DNA of 64,000 nt, taken from the NCBI RefSeq assembly GCF_001007935.1, contig NZ_CP011451.1:1860001-1924000 (forward strand). Reading direction: 5' to 3'. The translations under genes were made by a program, and so were the position numbers. The notes beneath the pieces were generated by a model. The model ran no database searches and was not told the DNA's origin. It was given only the letters and a program-made list of their open reading frames with translations. Of the stretch, positions 28,651 to 36,381 are shown in pieces (positions within the stretch are counted from its first letter, which is position 1; the number at the start of each line of letters is the position of its first letter). Source of the DNA: Nitrosomonas communis. GTDB taxonomy: Bacteria; Pseudomonadota; Gammaproteobacteria; Burkholderiales; Nitrosomonadaceae.

Positions 28651-29511
28651 ATGCAACCAAACATCCAAGCATTCTTTGACCCGGCTACTTGGACAGTGAC
28701 TTACGTGGTGTTTGATGAGCGAGGCGGAAGTTGTGCCATTATTGATCCTGTGCTCGATTACGATCCAAAAGCGGGTAGAACGAAAACGGTTTCTGCCGAT
28801 AAATTGATTTCATTTATTCATGAGCAGCATTTGACTGTGGAGTGGATTCTCGAAACGCATGCACATGCTGATCACCTCTCCTCTGCGGATTACCTGAAAG
28901 GAAAGCTCGGAGGAAAAACAGCGATAGGCGATCACATCCCGGTGGTGCAGCAAACTTTCAAGAAGCTGTTCAATATGGAAGCCACATTTTCCCCGGATGG
29001 GTCGCAATTCGATCATTTGCTGGCGGATGGCGAATCGTTCGGTGTGGGCAAATTGACTGCCAAAGCCATTTCAGTTTCGGGGCATACGCCAGCCGACATG
29101 GCTTATCAGTTTGAAGATGCTATTTTTATCGGTGATACCTTATTCATGCCGGATATAGGTACCGCTCGTGCTGATTTTCCGGGAGGAGATGCACGTCAGC
29201 TTTATCATTCCATCCGTAAATTACTGGATTTTCCACCAGATACAAGATTGTTCATGTGTCATGATTACCCGCCCAAAGGTCGTGATGTTCAGTGGCAAAG
29301 CACAGTAGCGGAAGAACGTGCTCACAATATTCATGTTCATGATGGTGTCAGCGAAGAAGAATTTGTTGCGATGCGCACTGCGCGTGATGCGACCCTGGAG
29401 ATGCCGGTGCTGATGCTGCCATCCGTACAGTTCAATGTACGCGCAGGCCAAATGCCTCCTGCAGAAGATAACGGGATTGCTTATTTTAAAATACCGATCA
29501 ATGTAATTTGA
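28651..29511 (+). CDS. MBL-fold persulfide dioxygenase-like hydrolase (Blh/ETHE1 group)
   Basis: The 286-residue protein has the metal-binding sequence THAHADH (H70, H72, D74, H75), VSVSGHTPADMAY, GDTLFMPDIGTARADFPGG and CHDYP, the features of the ETHE1/Blh type of persulfide dioxygenase: iron-dependent oxidation of glutathione persulfide to sulfite. In known Blh proteins a DUF442 domain is attached; here this domain is on the SQR instead. It is divergent from the other sulfur genes, has a GGAGAG site before ATG, and lies 36 bp before the multicopper oxidase gene. Confidence 0.87.
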   Translation: MQPNIQAFFDPATWTVTYVVFDERGGSCAIIDPVLDYDPKAGRTKTVSADKLISFIHEQHLTVEWILETHAHADHLSSADYLKGKLGGKTAIGDHIPVVQQTFKKLFNMEATFSPDGSQFDHLLADGESFGVGKLTAKAISVSGHTPADMAYQFEDAIFIGDTLFMPDIGTARADFPGGDARQLYHSIRKLLDFPPDTRLFMCHDYPPKGRDVQWQSTVAEERAHNIHVHDGVSEEEFVAMRTARDATLEMPVLMLPSVQFNVRAGQMPPAEDNGIAYFKIPINVI

Positions 29512-29547
29512 GCATTTTTAATATGAATTAAGGTGGAGGGAGAAACA

Positions 29548-31197
29548 ATGGCACACTTTGATAGCAAAAGACGACAATTTCTGCAGTTTGCTGCTTTTGG
29601 CACGATGGTGGCAGCGTGGCCGGGTTTTATTCTGGTGGAAGCGGCAAAGATGAATAATGCATCCAGCAGCGCGTTCAAGCCTGATGTGGAAATCGAGCTG
29701 ACTGCTAGGCCCGATACTGTTTCCCTCAAGCCCGGTGCGGCCACCAAGGTCTTCAAATATCACGCCCAATTAATTAAAGGCCCCACTACTACGTTAACCA
29801 ACATGCCAAGCTATCTTGGTCCTATACTGAATTTTGTGCGTGGCCAGAAAGTTCGCATCATTGCCTATAACGATTTGCCTGAGCCGACCGTTGCGCATTG
29901 GCACGGTTTGCACGTGCCGCAGAAAATGGATGGACATCCGATGTACGCCATCAATCCAGGTGAGCGCTATATTTATGAATTTGAAATCAAGAATCCTGCT
30001 GGCACTAACTGGTATCACGCACATACCCATGAAAAGACTGCCACCCAGGTTTATCAGGGACTGGCAGGATTGATCACTATAAGCGATGAACAGGAACAAA
30101 AACTGGCGCTGCCCAATGGTGAATACGATCTCCCTTTGGTGATTCAGGATCGGCGCTTGACTGTGGATAATCAGCTGCAGTATCTCCAGCATGGCCGGCG
30201 TGAGCGCATGTTGGGTTTTCTGGGTGATACTATTTTGATCAATGGCCAGATTAATCGTACTATTCCGGTTAAAACCCGTGCGTATCGCCTGCGCTTGCTG
30301 AATGCTTCGAATTCGAGGATTTACAAACTCGGCTGGGAAGATGGGACACCCTTGACGGCAATCGGCACCGATGGCGCTTTGCTCGAAAAGCCCGAAACCT
30401 TTCCGTATATCATGCTGGCGCCGGCTGAGCGGGTTGAATTATGGGTTGACTTCAGTGGCCGTGAGGTTGGCTCCGATCTCATCTTGCAAAGTCTCGAATA
30501 TCACGGTGTCATGCCACATATGGGTGGCGGAATGAGAGGCGGGATGGGTATGATGAGGGGGGGGCTCGCGCAAGGAAGTAAATTTCCGTTGGTGAAATTT
30601 CATATTGCTGAGAAAACCAGCGAATCACCTCAATTACCGGCTCAGCTGATCAAATTCCAGCGTTTGACTGACCGTGATGTGGCCAACCCCGACAAACCAA
30701 TCCAGATTGGCTTGAGCATGAGGCATATGTCGCCCGAGCTCAACCATCGATCGTTTGAAATGCTGGCTGTGGCTGAAGGGGAAAAAATTCCAGTCAATAC
30801 CATCCAGAAAATCAGGATTTACCAGGAAGAGCATGGCATGCACGGAGGAGGTAGAAGGGGAATGGGTAGAATGGAGGATGATGCGGACGGTATGGAAGGA
30901 AGAGGAGGGATGAGAAGTGGCAGAGGCGGGATGATGGAAATGGCGCACCCGATCCATCTGCACGAGCAGCAGTTCCAGATACTATCCCGTTTAATCAAGG
31001 ATTCGCATGGCAGTGGCTATGCTACTGTCAAGGATGGTTTCATCAATAGTGGCTGGAAAGATACCGTGCTGGTCATGCCTGGTGAAGAAGTCACGATTAT
31101 CAAGCCATTCCAGGATTACACTGGTCTTTATCTTTATCACTGTCATAACCTGGAGCATGAAGATATGGGGATGATGCGGAATTTTTTGGTGAGCTGA
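29548..31197 (+). CDS. TAT-exported multicopper oxidase with Met-rich inserts
   Basis: The 549-residue protein starts at ATG 29548 (GGAGGGA upstream), not at the in-frame GTG before it. SKRRQFLQFAAFG is a twin-arginine export signal. Copper ligands are in HWHGLH (117-122), HAHTH (157-161), HPIHLH and HCHNLEHEDMGMM near the C terminus, with all four type-1/2/3 blocks present. Two Met/Gly/Arg-rich inserts (about residues 319-336 and 434-476) resemble CueO-like cuprous-ion binding regions. It probably oxidises Cu(I) or another small substrate in the periplasm. It follows the persulfide hydrolase gene; a link to sulfur metabolism is unproven. Confidence 0.9.
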   Translation: MAHFDSKRRQFLQFAAFGTMVAAWPGFILVEAAKMNNASSSAFKPDVEIELTARPDTVSLKPGAATKVFKYHAQLIKGPTTTLTNMPSYLGPILNFVRGQKVRIIAYNDLPEPTVAHWHGLHVPQKMDGHPMYAINPGERYIYEFEIKNPAGTNWYHAHTHEKTATQVYQGLAGLITISDEQEQKLALPNGEYDLPLVIQDRRLTVDNQLQYLQHGRRERMLGFLGDTILINGQINRTIPVKTRAYRLRLLNASNSRIYKLGWEDGTPLTAIGTDGALLEKPETFPYIMLAPAERVELWVDFSGREVGSDLILQSLEYHGVMPHMGGGMRGGMGMMRGGLAQGSKFPLVKFHIAEKTSESPQLPAQLIKFQRLTDRDVANPDKPIQIGLSMRHMSPELNHRSFEMLAVAEGEKIPVNTIQKIRIYQEEHGMHGGGRRGMGRMEDDADGMEGRGGMRSGRGGMMEMAHPIHLHEQQFQILSRLIKDSHGSGYATVKDGFINSGWKDTVLVMPGEEVTIIKPFQDYTGLYLYHCHNLEHEDMGMMRNFLVS

Positions 31198-31318
31198 ATC
31201 ATTCAAACTAACTGTGAACCAAATGACAGCGAGGTAAGAAATTCCTCTGATAAAATAGAGCGTACTATTCAACTCCTGTCCGCGAACTGCTTCAGCGCGG
31301 CATTAAAATCAAATAGAC

Positions 31319-31705
31319 ATGATGAGAAAAATATTATTGCTGGCTCTTCTTGTATCTCTCCTAACGCCTGCGCAGGCAGAATGGATAAGGATGGATGGGG
31401 GCGCAAAGCAAGGGGGGGCTCATTATTTTGATCCAGAAAGCATGCAAAAGGACGGCCATTTCAGAAGAATCTGGGTTTTATCCAGTTATGATCAGAAGCA
31501 GTCAGGCGGATATCAATCAGTCAAAAGCCTCTATGAGCTTGACTGCAAGGAAGGAAAAGCCCGCTCTTATACCATGCTGCTTTATTCAGATCCCAAAGCG
31601 GAAACCAGTGTAATCGGTGCTCAGCATGATCCATCAACTGATTGGTTTAGTTATCCCACCAATTCTCCTCTTAGTCATATCGCTAAGACTGTTTGCGAAA
31701 AATAA
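31319..31705 (+). CDS. Surface-adhesin-E-like secreted protein
   Basis: The 128-residue protein has a signal peptide (LLLALLVSLLTPAQA, about residues 6-20) followed by a small beta-rich domain with EWIRMDGG, YFDPESMQKDGHFRRIWVLSSYD and two Cys (in ELDCKEG and TVCEK), the pattern of the surface-adhesin E / CNP1-like family. The mature part would be exported; a disulfide is likely. Function in non-pathogens is unknown. It is monocistronic; the two leading Met codons leave the exact start open by one codon. Confidence 0.75.
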   Translation: MMRKILLLALLVSLLTPAQAEWIRMDGGAKQGGAHYFDPESMQKDGHFRRIWVLSSYDQKQSGGYQSVKSLYELDCKEGKARSYTMLLYSDPKAETSVIGAQHDPSTDWFSYPTNSPLSHIAKTVCEK

Positions 31706-31769
31706 TTTTGTCTATTCTTTTTGCCATTCAGAGTCAGCTTCATTACGGAGGAAATCCAGGTCGGGATGG

Positions 31770-33071
31770 CTATGGGCGAGAACGCGAATGGGCTAAGAAA
31801 TTTTTCAAGACACTGAGGAGATAATCAATATCGCCAATGGTATGGTTGGCATTAATTTGGAAACGGATTTCTTCGTCTCCTTTAGGAACAACTGGATAAT
31901 TTAAACCGGTCGCTAAAATGCCATTCTGGAAAAGATATTCGATCAGAAGCGCTGTTTGCTGGGTGTCACGCACGACCAGCGGAGTTACCGGGTGTTCGCC
32001 AGGAATGGTTTCGAATCCCAGTTCAGTTAAGCCATTTTCAAAGCGTGCTGTCAGCTCGCGCAATCTTGCTAAACGCGCCAGTCCTTCCTTGCTTTCCAAT
32101 ATTTCCACAGAGCCTGTGGCAGCCAGTGCCTCGGATGGGGTAATCGGATTTGAATACACATAAAAAGGGGAGACTTGCCGTAGATAATCAATCACAGGGG
32201 CGCTGGCAACGATATAACCGCCATTGACTCCCAAAGCCTTGCCCATCGTGGCAATGAGTATGTCGACTTGGCTCCTTGTGTATTCTTCGGTTCCCCGTCC
32301 GGTTTGGCCAAACGCGCCTACGCCATGTGAATCGTCAGCAACAGTAATGATGCCTTCGGCAAAGTTCTGCTCATATTTCCGGCAGATCGCGACAATTTTA
32401 TCCAGTGGCGCATAATCACCACGCATACTGAAAATGCCGTCAGTGATGACCAGCACGCGCTTGATCTCAGGCTCACCGGCAGCATTTCTGCCAGAACTAT
32501 AAGTACTGAGAATGCGTTCGAGTTCTGCCATATCGAGATGTGGGTAAATCTCTTTTTTGGCTGAATGGGACAAACGAATGGCATTGATGATGGAGTTATG
32601 ATTCAGTTGATCGCTCACTACCAGCGTGTGTTCATCGATTAACGCGGGCAGTACCCCCATCACAGTTGCATAAGCTGCACTGTAAATCATGGCGGATGCC
32701 CGTCCGTGAAATGCCGCCAGGCGCTTTTCAAGTTCAACATGCGGTTGGTATGTGCCGGAGATGAAACGGACGGCACCGGGTCCGGTGCCAAAATGTTTAA
32801 CGCCTTCTTCTTCTGCGGCGATCACCTTGGGATGCAACGCCAGACCCAAGTAGGAATTGGAGTTCATCAGTAAGTACGCCTTTTCATCACTTGCTAGAAG
32901 ATAACGCGGCCCAAAGTTTTCATCTTCTGCCGGAGTGGGCAATCGGCCATTTCTTACCCAGTCGGGCAGGGTGATTTGTGCAATCACTTTCTCAACCCCT
33001 CTGTGAGCCCCTCTTTCCTTCAGCTCGGCCAGCTTCGAGGTGCAATACGCATTCAATTGTTCAAGAGACAT
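31770..33071 (-). CDS. kbl: Glycine C-acetyltransferase-type PLP enzyme (2-amino-3-ketobutyrate CoA ligase)
   Basis: The 433-residue alpha-oxoamine synthase has the PLP Lys in TMGKALGVNGGY, the DDSHGVGAFGQTGRG block and SNSYLGLALHP. It splits 2-amino-3-ketobutyrate into glycine and acetyl-CoA with CoA. It carries about 45 extra N-terminal residues relative to E. coli Kbl. It lies 12 bp after the SDR-type threonine dehydrogenase gene, so the two make a threonine-to-glycine operon. Confidence 0.85.
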   Translation of the reverse strand: MSLEQLNAYCTSKLAELKERGAHRGVEKVIAQITLPDWVRNGRLPTPAEDENFGPRYLLASDEKAYLLMNSNSYLGLALHPKVIAAEEEGVKHFGTGPGAVRFISGTYQPHVELEKRLAAFHGRASAMIYSAAYATVMGVLPALIDEHTLVVSDQLNHNSIINAIRLSHSAKKEIYPHLDMAELERILSTYSSGRNAAGEPEIKRVLVITDGIFSMRGDYAPLDKIVAICRKYEQNFAEGIITVADDSHGVGAFGQTGRGTEEYTRSQVDILIATMGKALGVNGGYIVASAPVIDYLRQVSPFYVYSNPITPSEALAATGSVEILESKEGLARLARLRELTARFENGLTELGFETIPGEHPVTPLVVRDTQQTALLIEYLFQNGILATGLNYPVVPKGDEEIRFQINANHTIGDIDYLLSVLKNFLAHSRSRP

Positions 33072-33083
33072 CTCAGCTCCTTA

Positions 33084-34040
33084 TCAATGTTTAACTTGGC
33101 TTTTTTGTAGACGCTCGATCATGTCTTTTGTCATGGCCGCAAGGTCATATTGAGGCTGCCAGCCCCATTCTTCCCGCGCAGCCTGATCGTCCATGTGGCG
33201 CGGCCATGAATCAGCGATGGCTTGCCGCACCGGGTCGATCTGATAATGCAGGGTAAAACCGGGAATATGTTTTTGAATTTGTCCTGCCAGCTCTTCTGGC
33301 GCAAAACTCATTGCAGTGAGATTAAAAGCATTACGATGTTTTAGCTGCTGCGAGTCGGCTTCCATCAGCTCAATGGCAGCCCGCACGGCGTCCGGCATAT
33401 ACATCATATCGAGAGTAGTGCCTTCAGCTAAGAAGCAGGTGTATTGCTTTTGCTGGATGCCCTGGTAAAAAATTTCGACGGCGTAATCGGTCGTTCCTCC
33501 GCCAGGCAGCGTTTCATACGAGATCAATCCAGGGTAGCGGACCCCGCGGGTATCTACGCCAAAACGGGTGAAGTAATAATCGCACAATAGCTCACCAGCC
33601 ACCTTGCACACGCCATACATGGTATTGGGGCGCTGAATGGTATCCTGTGGCGTGTGGTCACGCGGCGTGCCTGGTCCGAAAGCGCCGATCGAACTGGGAA
33701 AGAAAACGGCGCAGCCATAGGCGCGGCTTACTTCTAAAACATTTTGCAGTCCTTCCATATTGATTTTCCAGGCAATCTGCGGGTTTTTTTCAGCGACAGC
33801 TGATAATAAGGCAGCCAGGTGAAAAATAGTATCAATGTGAAAGTCTTGTACAATGGTTGTAAGCGCATCGATATCGGTCACATCAAGCGAGGTGTAGGGC
33901 CCTTCTTCTACCAATGTTTTTGGAGGTGTTCTCTTATGTCCGGCCGCGACCACATGATCGCTGCCGTATTTTTTTCGCAGTGCAGGAACCAGTTCAGAAC
34001 CAATTTGCCCGGTAGCCCCGGTGACCAAGATGCGATTCAT
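33084..34040 (-). CDS. SDR-type L-threonine 3-dehydrogenase
   Basis: The 318-residue epimerase-like enzyme has the NAD motif TGATGQIGSEL at the N terminus and the YGVCK (YxxxK) active site within TMYGVCKVAGELLCDYYF. This short-chain type of threonine dehydrogenase differs from the zinc-dependent E. coli Tdh. It oxidises threonine to 2-amino-3-ketobutyrate, the substrate of the next gene. I start it at ATG 34040, which has AAGGA upstream, rather than ten codons earlier. Other UDP-sugar-epimerase uses are unlikely given the kbl partner. Confidence 0.85.
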   Translation of the reverse strand: MNRILVTGATGQIGSELVPALRKKYGSDHVVAAGHKRTPPKTLVEEGPYTSLDVTDIDALTTIVQDFHIDTIFHLAALLSAVAEKNPQIAWKINMEGLQNVLEVSRAYGCAVFFPSSIGAFGPGTPRDHTPQDTIQRPNTMYGVCKVAGELLCDYYFTRFGVDTRGVRYPGLISYETLPGGGTTDYAVEIFYQGIQQKQYTCFLAEGTTLDMMYMPDAVRAAIELMEADSQQLKHRNAFNLTAMSFAPEELAGQIQKHIPGFTLHYQIDPVRQAIADSWPRHMDDQAAREEWGWQPQYDLAAMTKDMIERLQKSQVKH

Positions 34041-34182
34041 AAATTCCTTATTTTTGAATTTCAGGAGCAATCAGAAAGAGATCATTGCCAAAAAACATTT
34101 TGGCTGGGCAAGTACATAGTGACTCTCATACTTACCATTATCTCTCTATATCGAGTTGCTTTGTCAAATGGAGGCCTATAGA

Positions 34183-34461
34183 TTAAGCGGTTTTTTTGTG
34201 TACAGCCGTACCCATCCGAGGAAGCCAGATGCCAATCATCATGCCGATGAGATTGAATGCAATATCAACGAAACTAATGTATCGACCGGAGGTATCGGTT
34301 TGATACCATTTCAGCAGTGCGCCATAAATACCCGCCATTATCAGGATTAGAATCATTTTAATCCGAGGGTTAAAGTACGGAAACAAGCAGCGGTAACATA
34401 TCCCGGCAAGCAAAGCATAGGCTGGCATATGCAGCGTATTGTGAATTATTGAAGAAAACAA
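34183..34461 (-). CDS. VanZ-like small membrane protein
   Basis: The 92-residue protein has three or four hydrophobic stretches, an H-x-PAYALLAG opening and DIAFNLIGMMIGIW near the end, the pattern of the VanZ family, which confers low-level teicoplanin resistance in some enterococci and has an unknown role elsewhere. It is shorter than most VanZ-like proteins. No neighbours suggest a function. Confidence 0.65.
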   Translation of the reverse strand: MFSSIIHNTLHMPAYALLAGICYRCLFPYFNPRIKMILILIMAGIYGALLKWYQTDTSGRYISFVDIAFNLIGMMIGIWLPRMGTAVHKKTA

Positions 34462-34530
34462 TAAAAATATGGAATGAATGATTGATGGATTGTCAGGCGG
34501 CTTCTCCGGTATCGGACAAATGGCATGCAG

Positions 34531-34550
34531 GCAGATATTACGCCCTACAT
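34531..34550 (-). repeat. Reverse GTAGGG-type repeat arm
   Basis: ATTACGCCCTACA here is the reverse of the TGTAGGGCGTAA core at 35098. It is one arm of the GTAGGG-type palindrome family also seen at 14674-14744. Confidence 0.5.
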
Positions 34551-34638
34551 GAGCTAATGGGTGATCTCAGTAATGCTTTGAATAAAAAGCATATGTTTAC
34601 AAGCATGCTTTCATAATTCGAGCTTATTTCCAGATTAC

Positions 34639-34665
34639 CCTGCCGGATCAGTATGGTCCGGCAGG
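34639..34665. terminator. GC-rich hairpin downstream of the 41-aa gene
   Basis: CCTGCCGGA (34639-34647) pairs with TCCGGCAGG (34657-34665) around a nine-base loop. It lies 63 bp past the stop of the leftward 41-residue gene. There is no T-run on either strand, so it may be an RNA-stabilising hairpin or a weak terminator. Confidence 0.45.
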
Positions 34666-34727
34666 ATTTATTGCATCCGAAACCATGCGGCAGAATTTTA
34701 TGCTGCGTATCCGCCGGCAAATTAGTT

Positions 34728-34853
34728 CTAAGTACCAGCAAAGTATTCTGAGATCATAATCAAAGCTACCGTTACGCCGAATATGACTGCGATATTAATA
34801 GCAAAATATCTAAGTGTTTCCGCATCGCTTCTTGTATTGTTTAATGAACTCAT
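34728..34853 (-). CDS. 41-residue membrane protein under predicted FNR control
   Basis: ATG 34853 opens a 41-codon frame (MSSLNNTRSDAETLRYF...) with one hydrophobic helix (about residues 17-35, FAINIAVIFGVTVALIMIS) and a soluble N terminus with charged residues, typical of a single-pass small membrane protein, ending EYFAGT. GGAG and AGGA lie upstream. A perfect FNR-type site is centred 97 bp before the ATG, with a second near-perfect one 32 bp farther. The small size and oxygen-sensor site suggest a subunit or modulator of a respiratory complex; no family is recognised. Confidence 0.65.
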   Translation of the reverse strand: MSSLNNTRSDAETLRYFAINIAVIFGVTVALIMISEYFAGT

Positions 34854-34891
34854 ATCCTTATTTACTCCTATATTATCTGTAAACATAAAAA

Positions 34892-34930
34892 AATATGAAC
34901 CGATTCAAGGTTATAAATATGAGCCGAATC
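34892..34930. repeat. Tandem direct repeat in the FNR-box promoter
   Basis: AATATGAACCGATTC (34892-34906) and AATATGAGCCGAATC (34916-34930) are 13/15 identical with a 24-bp period, placed between the FNR box and the 41-aa gene. They may bind an additional regulator. Confidence 0.55.
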
Positions 34931-34937
34931 GTGTTTA

Positions 34938-34963
34938 GCTTCATTGATCTAGATCAATGAAGC
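34938..34963. promoter_or_regulatory. FNR box inside a 26-bp perfect palindrome
   Basis: The core TTGATCTAGATCAA (34944-34957) fits the FNR/ANR consensus TTGATnnnnATCAA exactly and the symmetry extends six bases on each side. If centred at -41.5, the start point of the 41-aa gene transcript would be near 34909, with an ATATTTATAA -10-like region next to it on the reverse strand. An FNR protein is encoded at 59329. Confidence 0.85.
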
Positions 34964-34975
34964 CAACCTCAATTA

Positions 34976-34989
34976 TTGATTTATGTCAA
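34976..34989. promoter_or_regulatory. Second FNR-like site
   Basis: TTGATTTATGTCAA differs from the FNR consensus at one position (G for A). It lies 32 bp (about three helical turns) from the first site, so two bound dimers would sit on the same face of the DNA. Confidence 0.6.
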
Positions 34990-35097
34990 TAAATACTAAT
35001 TGAAGGTCTCAATAGCTTCAGCTGTTTGCTCCCACAATAAATTGAAAAAACTGGGGAATAGGAAAAGGTGTTAGTTATTTCAAAGTATATACAATGC

Positions 35098-35128
35098 TGT
35101 AGGGCGTAACAGCGAAACGTATTGCGCC
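35098..35128 (+). repeat. GTAGGG-type repeat arm
   Basis: TGTAGGGCGTAACAGCGAAA followed by CGTATTGCGCC matches the first arm of the palindrome at 14674 (TGTAGGGTGCAATAAGCGCA, GCATTGCACC). The second arm is missing. Confidence 0.6.
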
Positions 35129-35349
35129 GCTATGACTGCTCAAAAGCTGGCGGGCATTGGGTGTGTGAAATTAGAGTATTGGCATGCAATAAGAGCAAAT
35201 CTTTATTTGATTGCTCGTGTCACTCTGGTACTATCAGTTTTTGCGAAAGCTGAATAAGCTGCTCAAAGATCATGCGGGCTCTTTTTGTGAGCCGTTAACC
35301 ATACCGTCTAATTCTCAATTGAAAAATCTATTTTATATTTTTACATCAT

Positions 35350-36336
35350 ATGCATGTGCTAGGTATTAATGCTCGACAGGCCTTTGAATTAACTGAGCTT
35401 CCTGATCCCGTTATTGGTGATTACGATCTGTTGGTGCGGGTAAAAGCAGTGGCAGTGAATCCTGTCGATATTAAACTCAAGGCTAGTATCAAGCCGGATC
35501 AGGCTGGATTGAAAATTCTTGGATTTGATGCCTGCGGTGAAGTGTTAGCAACAGGTGCACGGGTTGAGGGCTTCGCGGTGGGTAATCGGGTATTTTATGC
35601 GGGTGATGTCATGCGCGCGGGATGCTTTGCTGAACAACAAGCCGTAGATAGCCGCTTGGTTGCCAAAGCACCGCAAAGCTTGTCTGATCTGGAGGCGGCG
35701 GCCATGCCGTTGGTCGGGTTGACTGCTTCTGAAGCCTTGTTTGACCATTTGGGTATGAGCCTGGATGCTGCTGCTAATCAAGGCAAACGTATATTGATTA
35801 TTGGCGGTGCAGGTGGGGTAGGTTCCATGGCGACTCAATTGGCTAAGCAAGTGGGGGGTAGAGTGATTGCGACGGCTTCACGTGCTGACAGTCAAGCTTG
35901 GTGCAGGCAATTAGGTGCAGATCAGGTGATAGACCATAACCAGCCGTTACGCCCGCAACTTGAGGAAGAGGTGGATTGGATTTTGTGTGCTGCCGATACG
36001 GATAGCCATCTTGATAATATGGCTGCTTGTATTCGACCCTTCGGTAAAGTCTGTGCTTTGGTGAGTCATCGTCAGCCGATGGATATGAATCGTTTTAAAA
36101 ACAAAAGCGCAAGTTTTCATTGGGAGTTCATGTTTACCCGGGCGATGTTCAAAACATCAGATCAGTCGCAGCAAGGCGTCTATCTGCAGCGCCTGGCGCA
36201 AGCCGTTGACGCGGGGATTATTCGTTCCATCCTGACTCAGCAGGGCGGGCAGCTCAGTGTTGAAACGCTGCAAGCTGCATTTGATCAAGTTGCTAGCGGC
36301 AGGATGATTGGCAAAATAGCGTTAAAAGGGTTTTAA
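35350..36336 (+). CDS. Zinc-free MDR quinone oxidoreductase-like protein
   Basis: The 328-residue medium-chain dehydrogenase lacks the zinc cysteines but has AVNPVDIKLK, GFDACGEV and the NADPH loop GGAGGVGSMATQLAK. This is the zinc-type alcohol-dehydrogenase-like/quinone oxidoreductase group. It would reduce quinones or enones with NADPH. Upstream 500 bp hold the FNR sites and a GTAGGG repeat, but those are placed for the divergent 41-aa gene. Physiological substrate unknown. Confidence 0.88.
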   Translation: MHVLGINARQAFELTELPDPVIGDYDLLVRVKAVAVNPVDIKLKASIKPDQAGLKILGFDACGEVLATGARVEGFAVGNRVFYAGDVMRAGCFAEQQAVDSRLVAKAPQSLSDLEAAAMPLVGLTASEALFDHLGMSLDAAANQGKRILIIGGAGGVGSMATQLAKQVGGRVIATASRADSQAWCRQLGADQVIDHNQPLRPQLEEEVDWILCAADTDSHLDNMAACIRPFGKVCALVSHRQPMDMNRFKNKSASFHWEFMFTRAMFKTSDQSQQGVYLQRLAQAVDAGIIRSILTQQGGQLSVETLQAAFDQVASGRMIGKIALKGF

Positions 36337-36381
36337 GCAATAATTTGCTCATAAGTGCTGGTAAAAACGTAGCTTCGCTCA

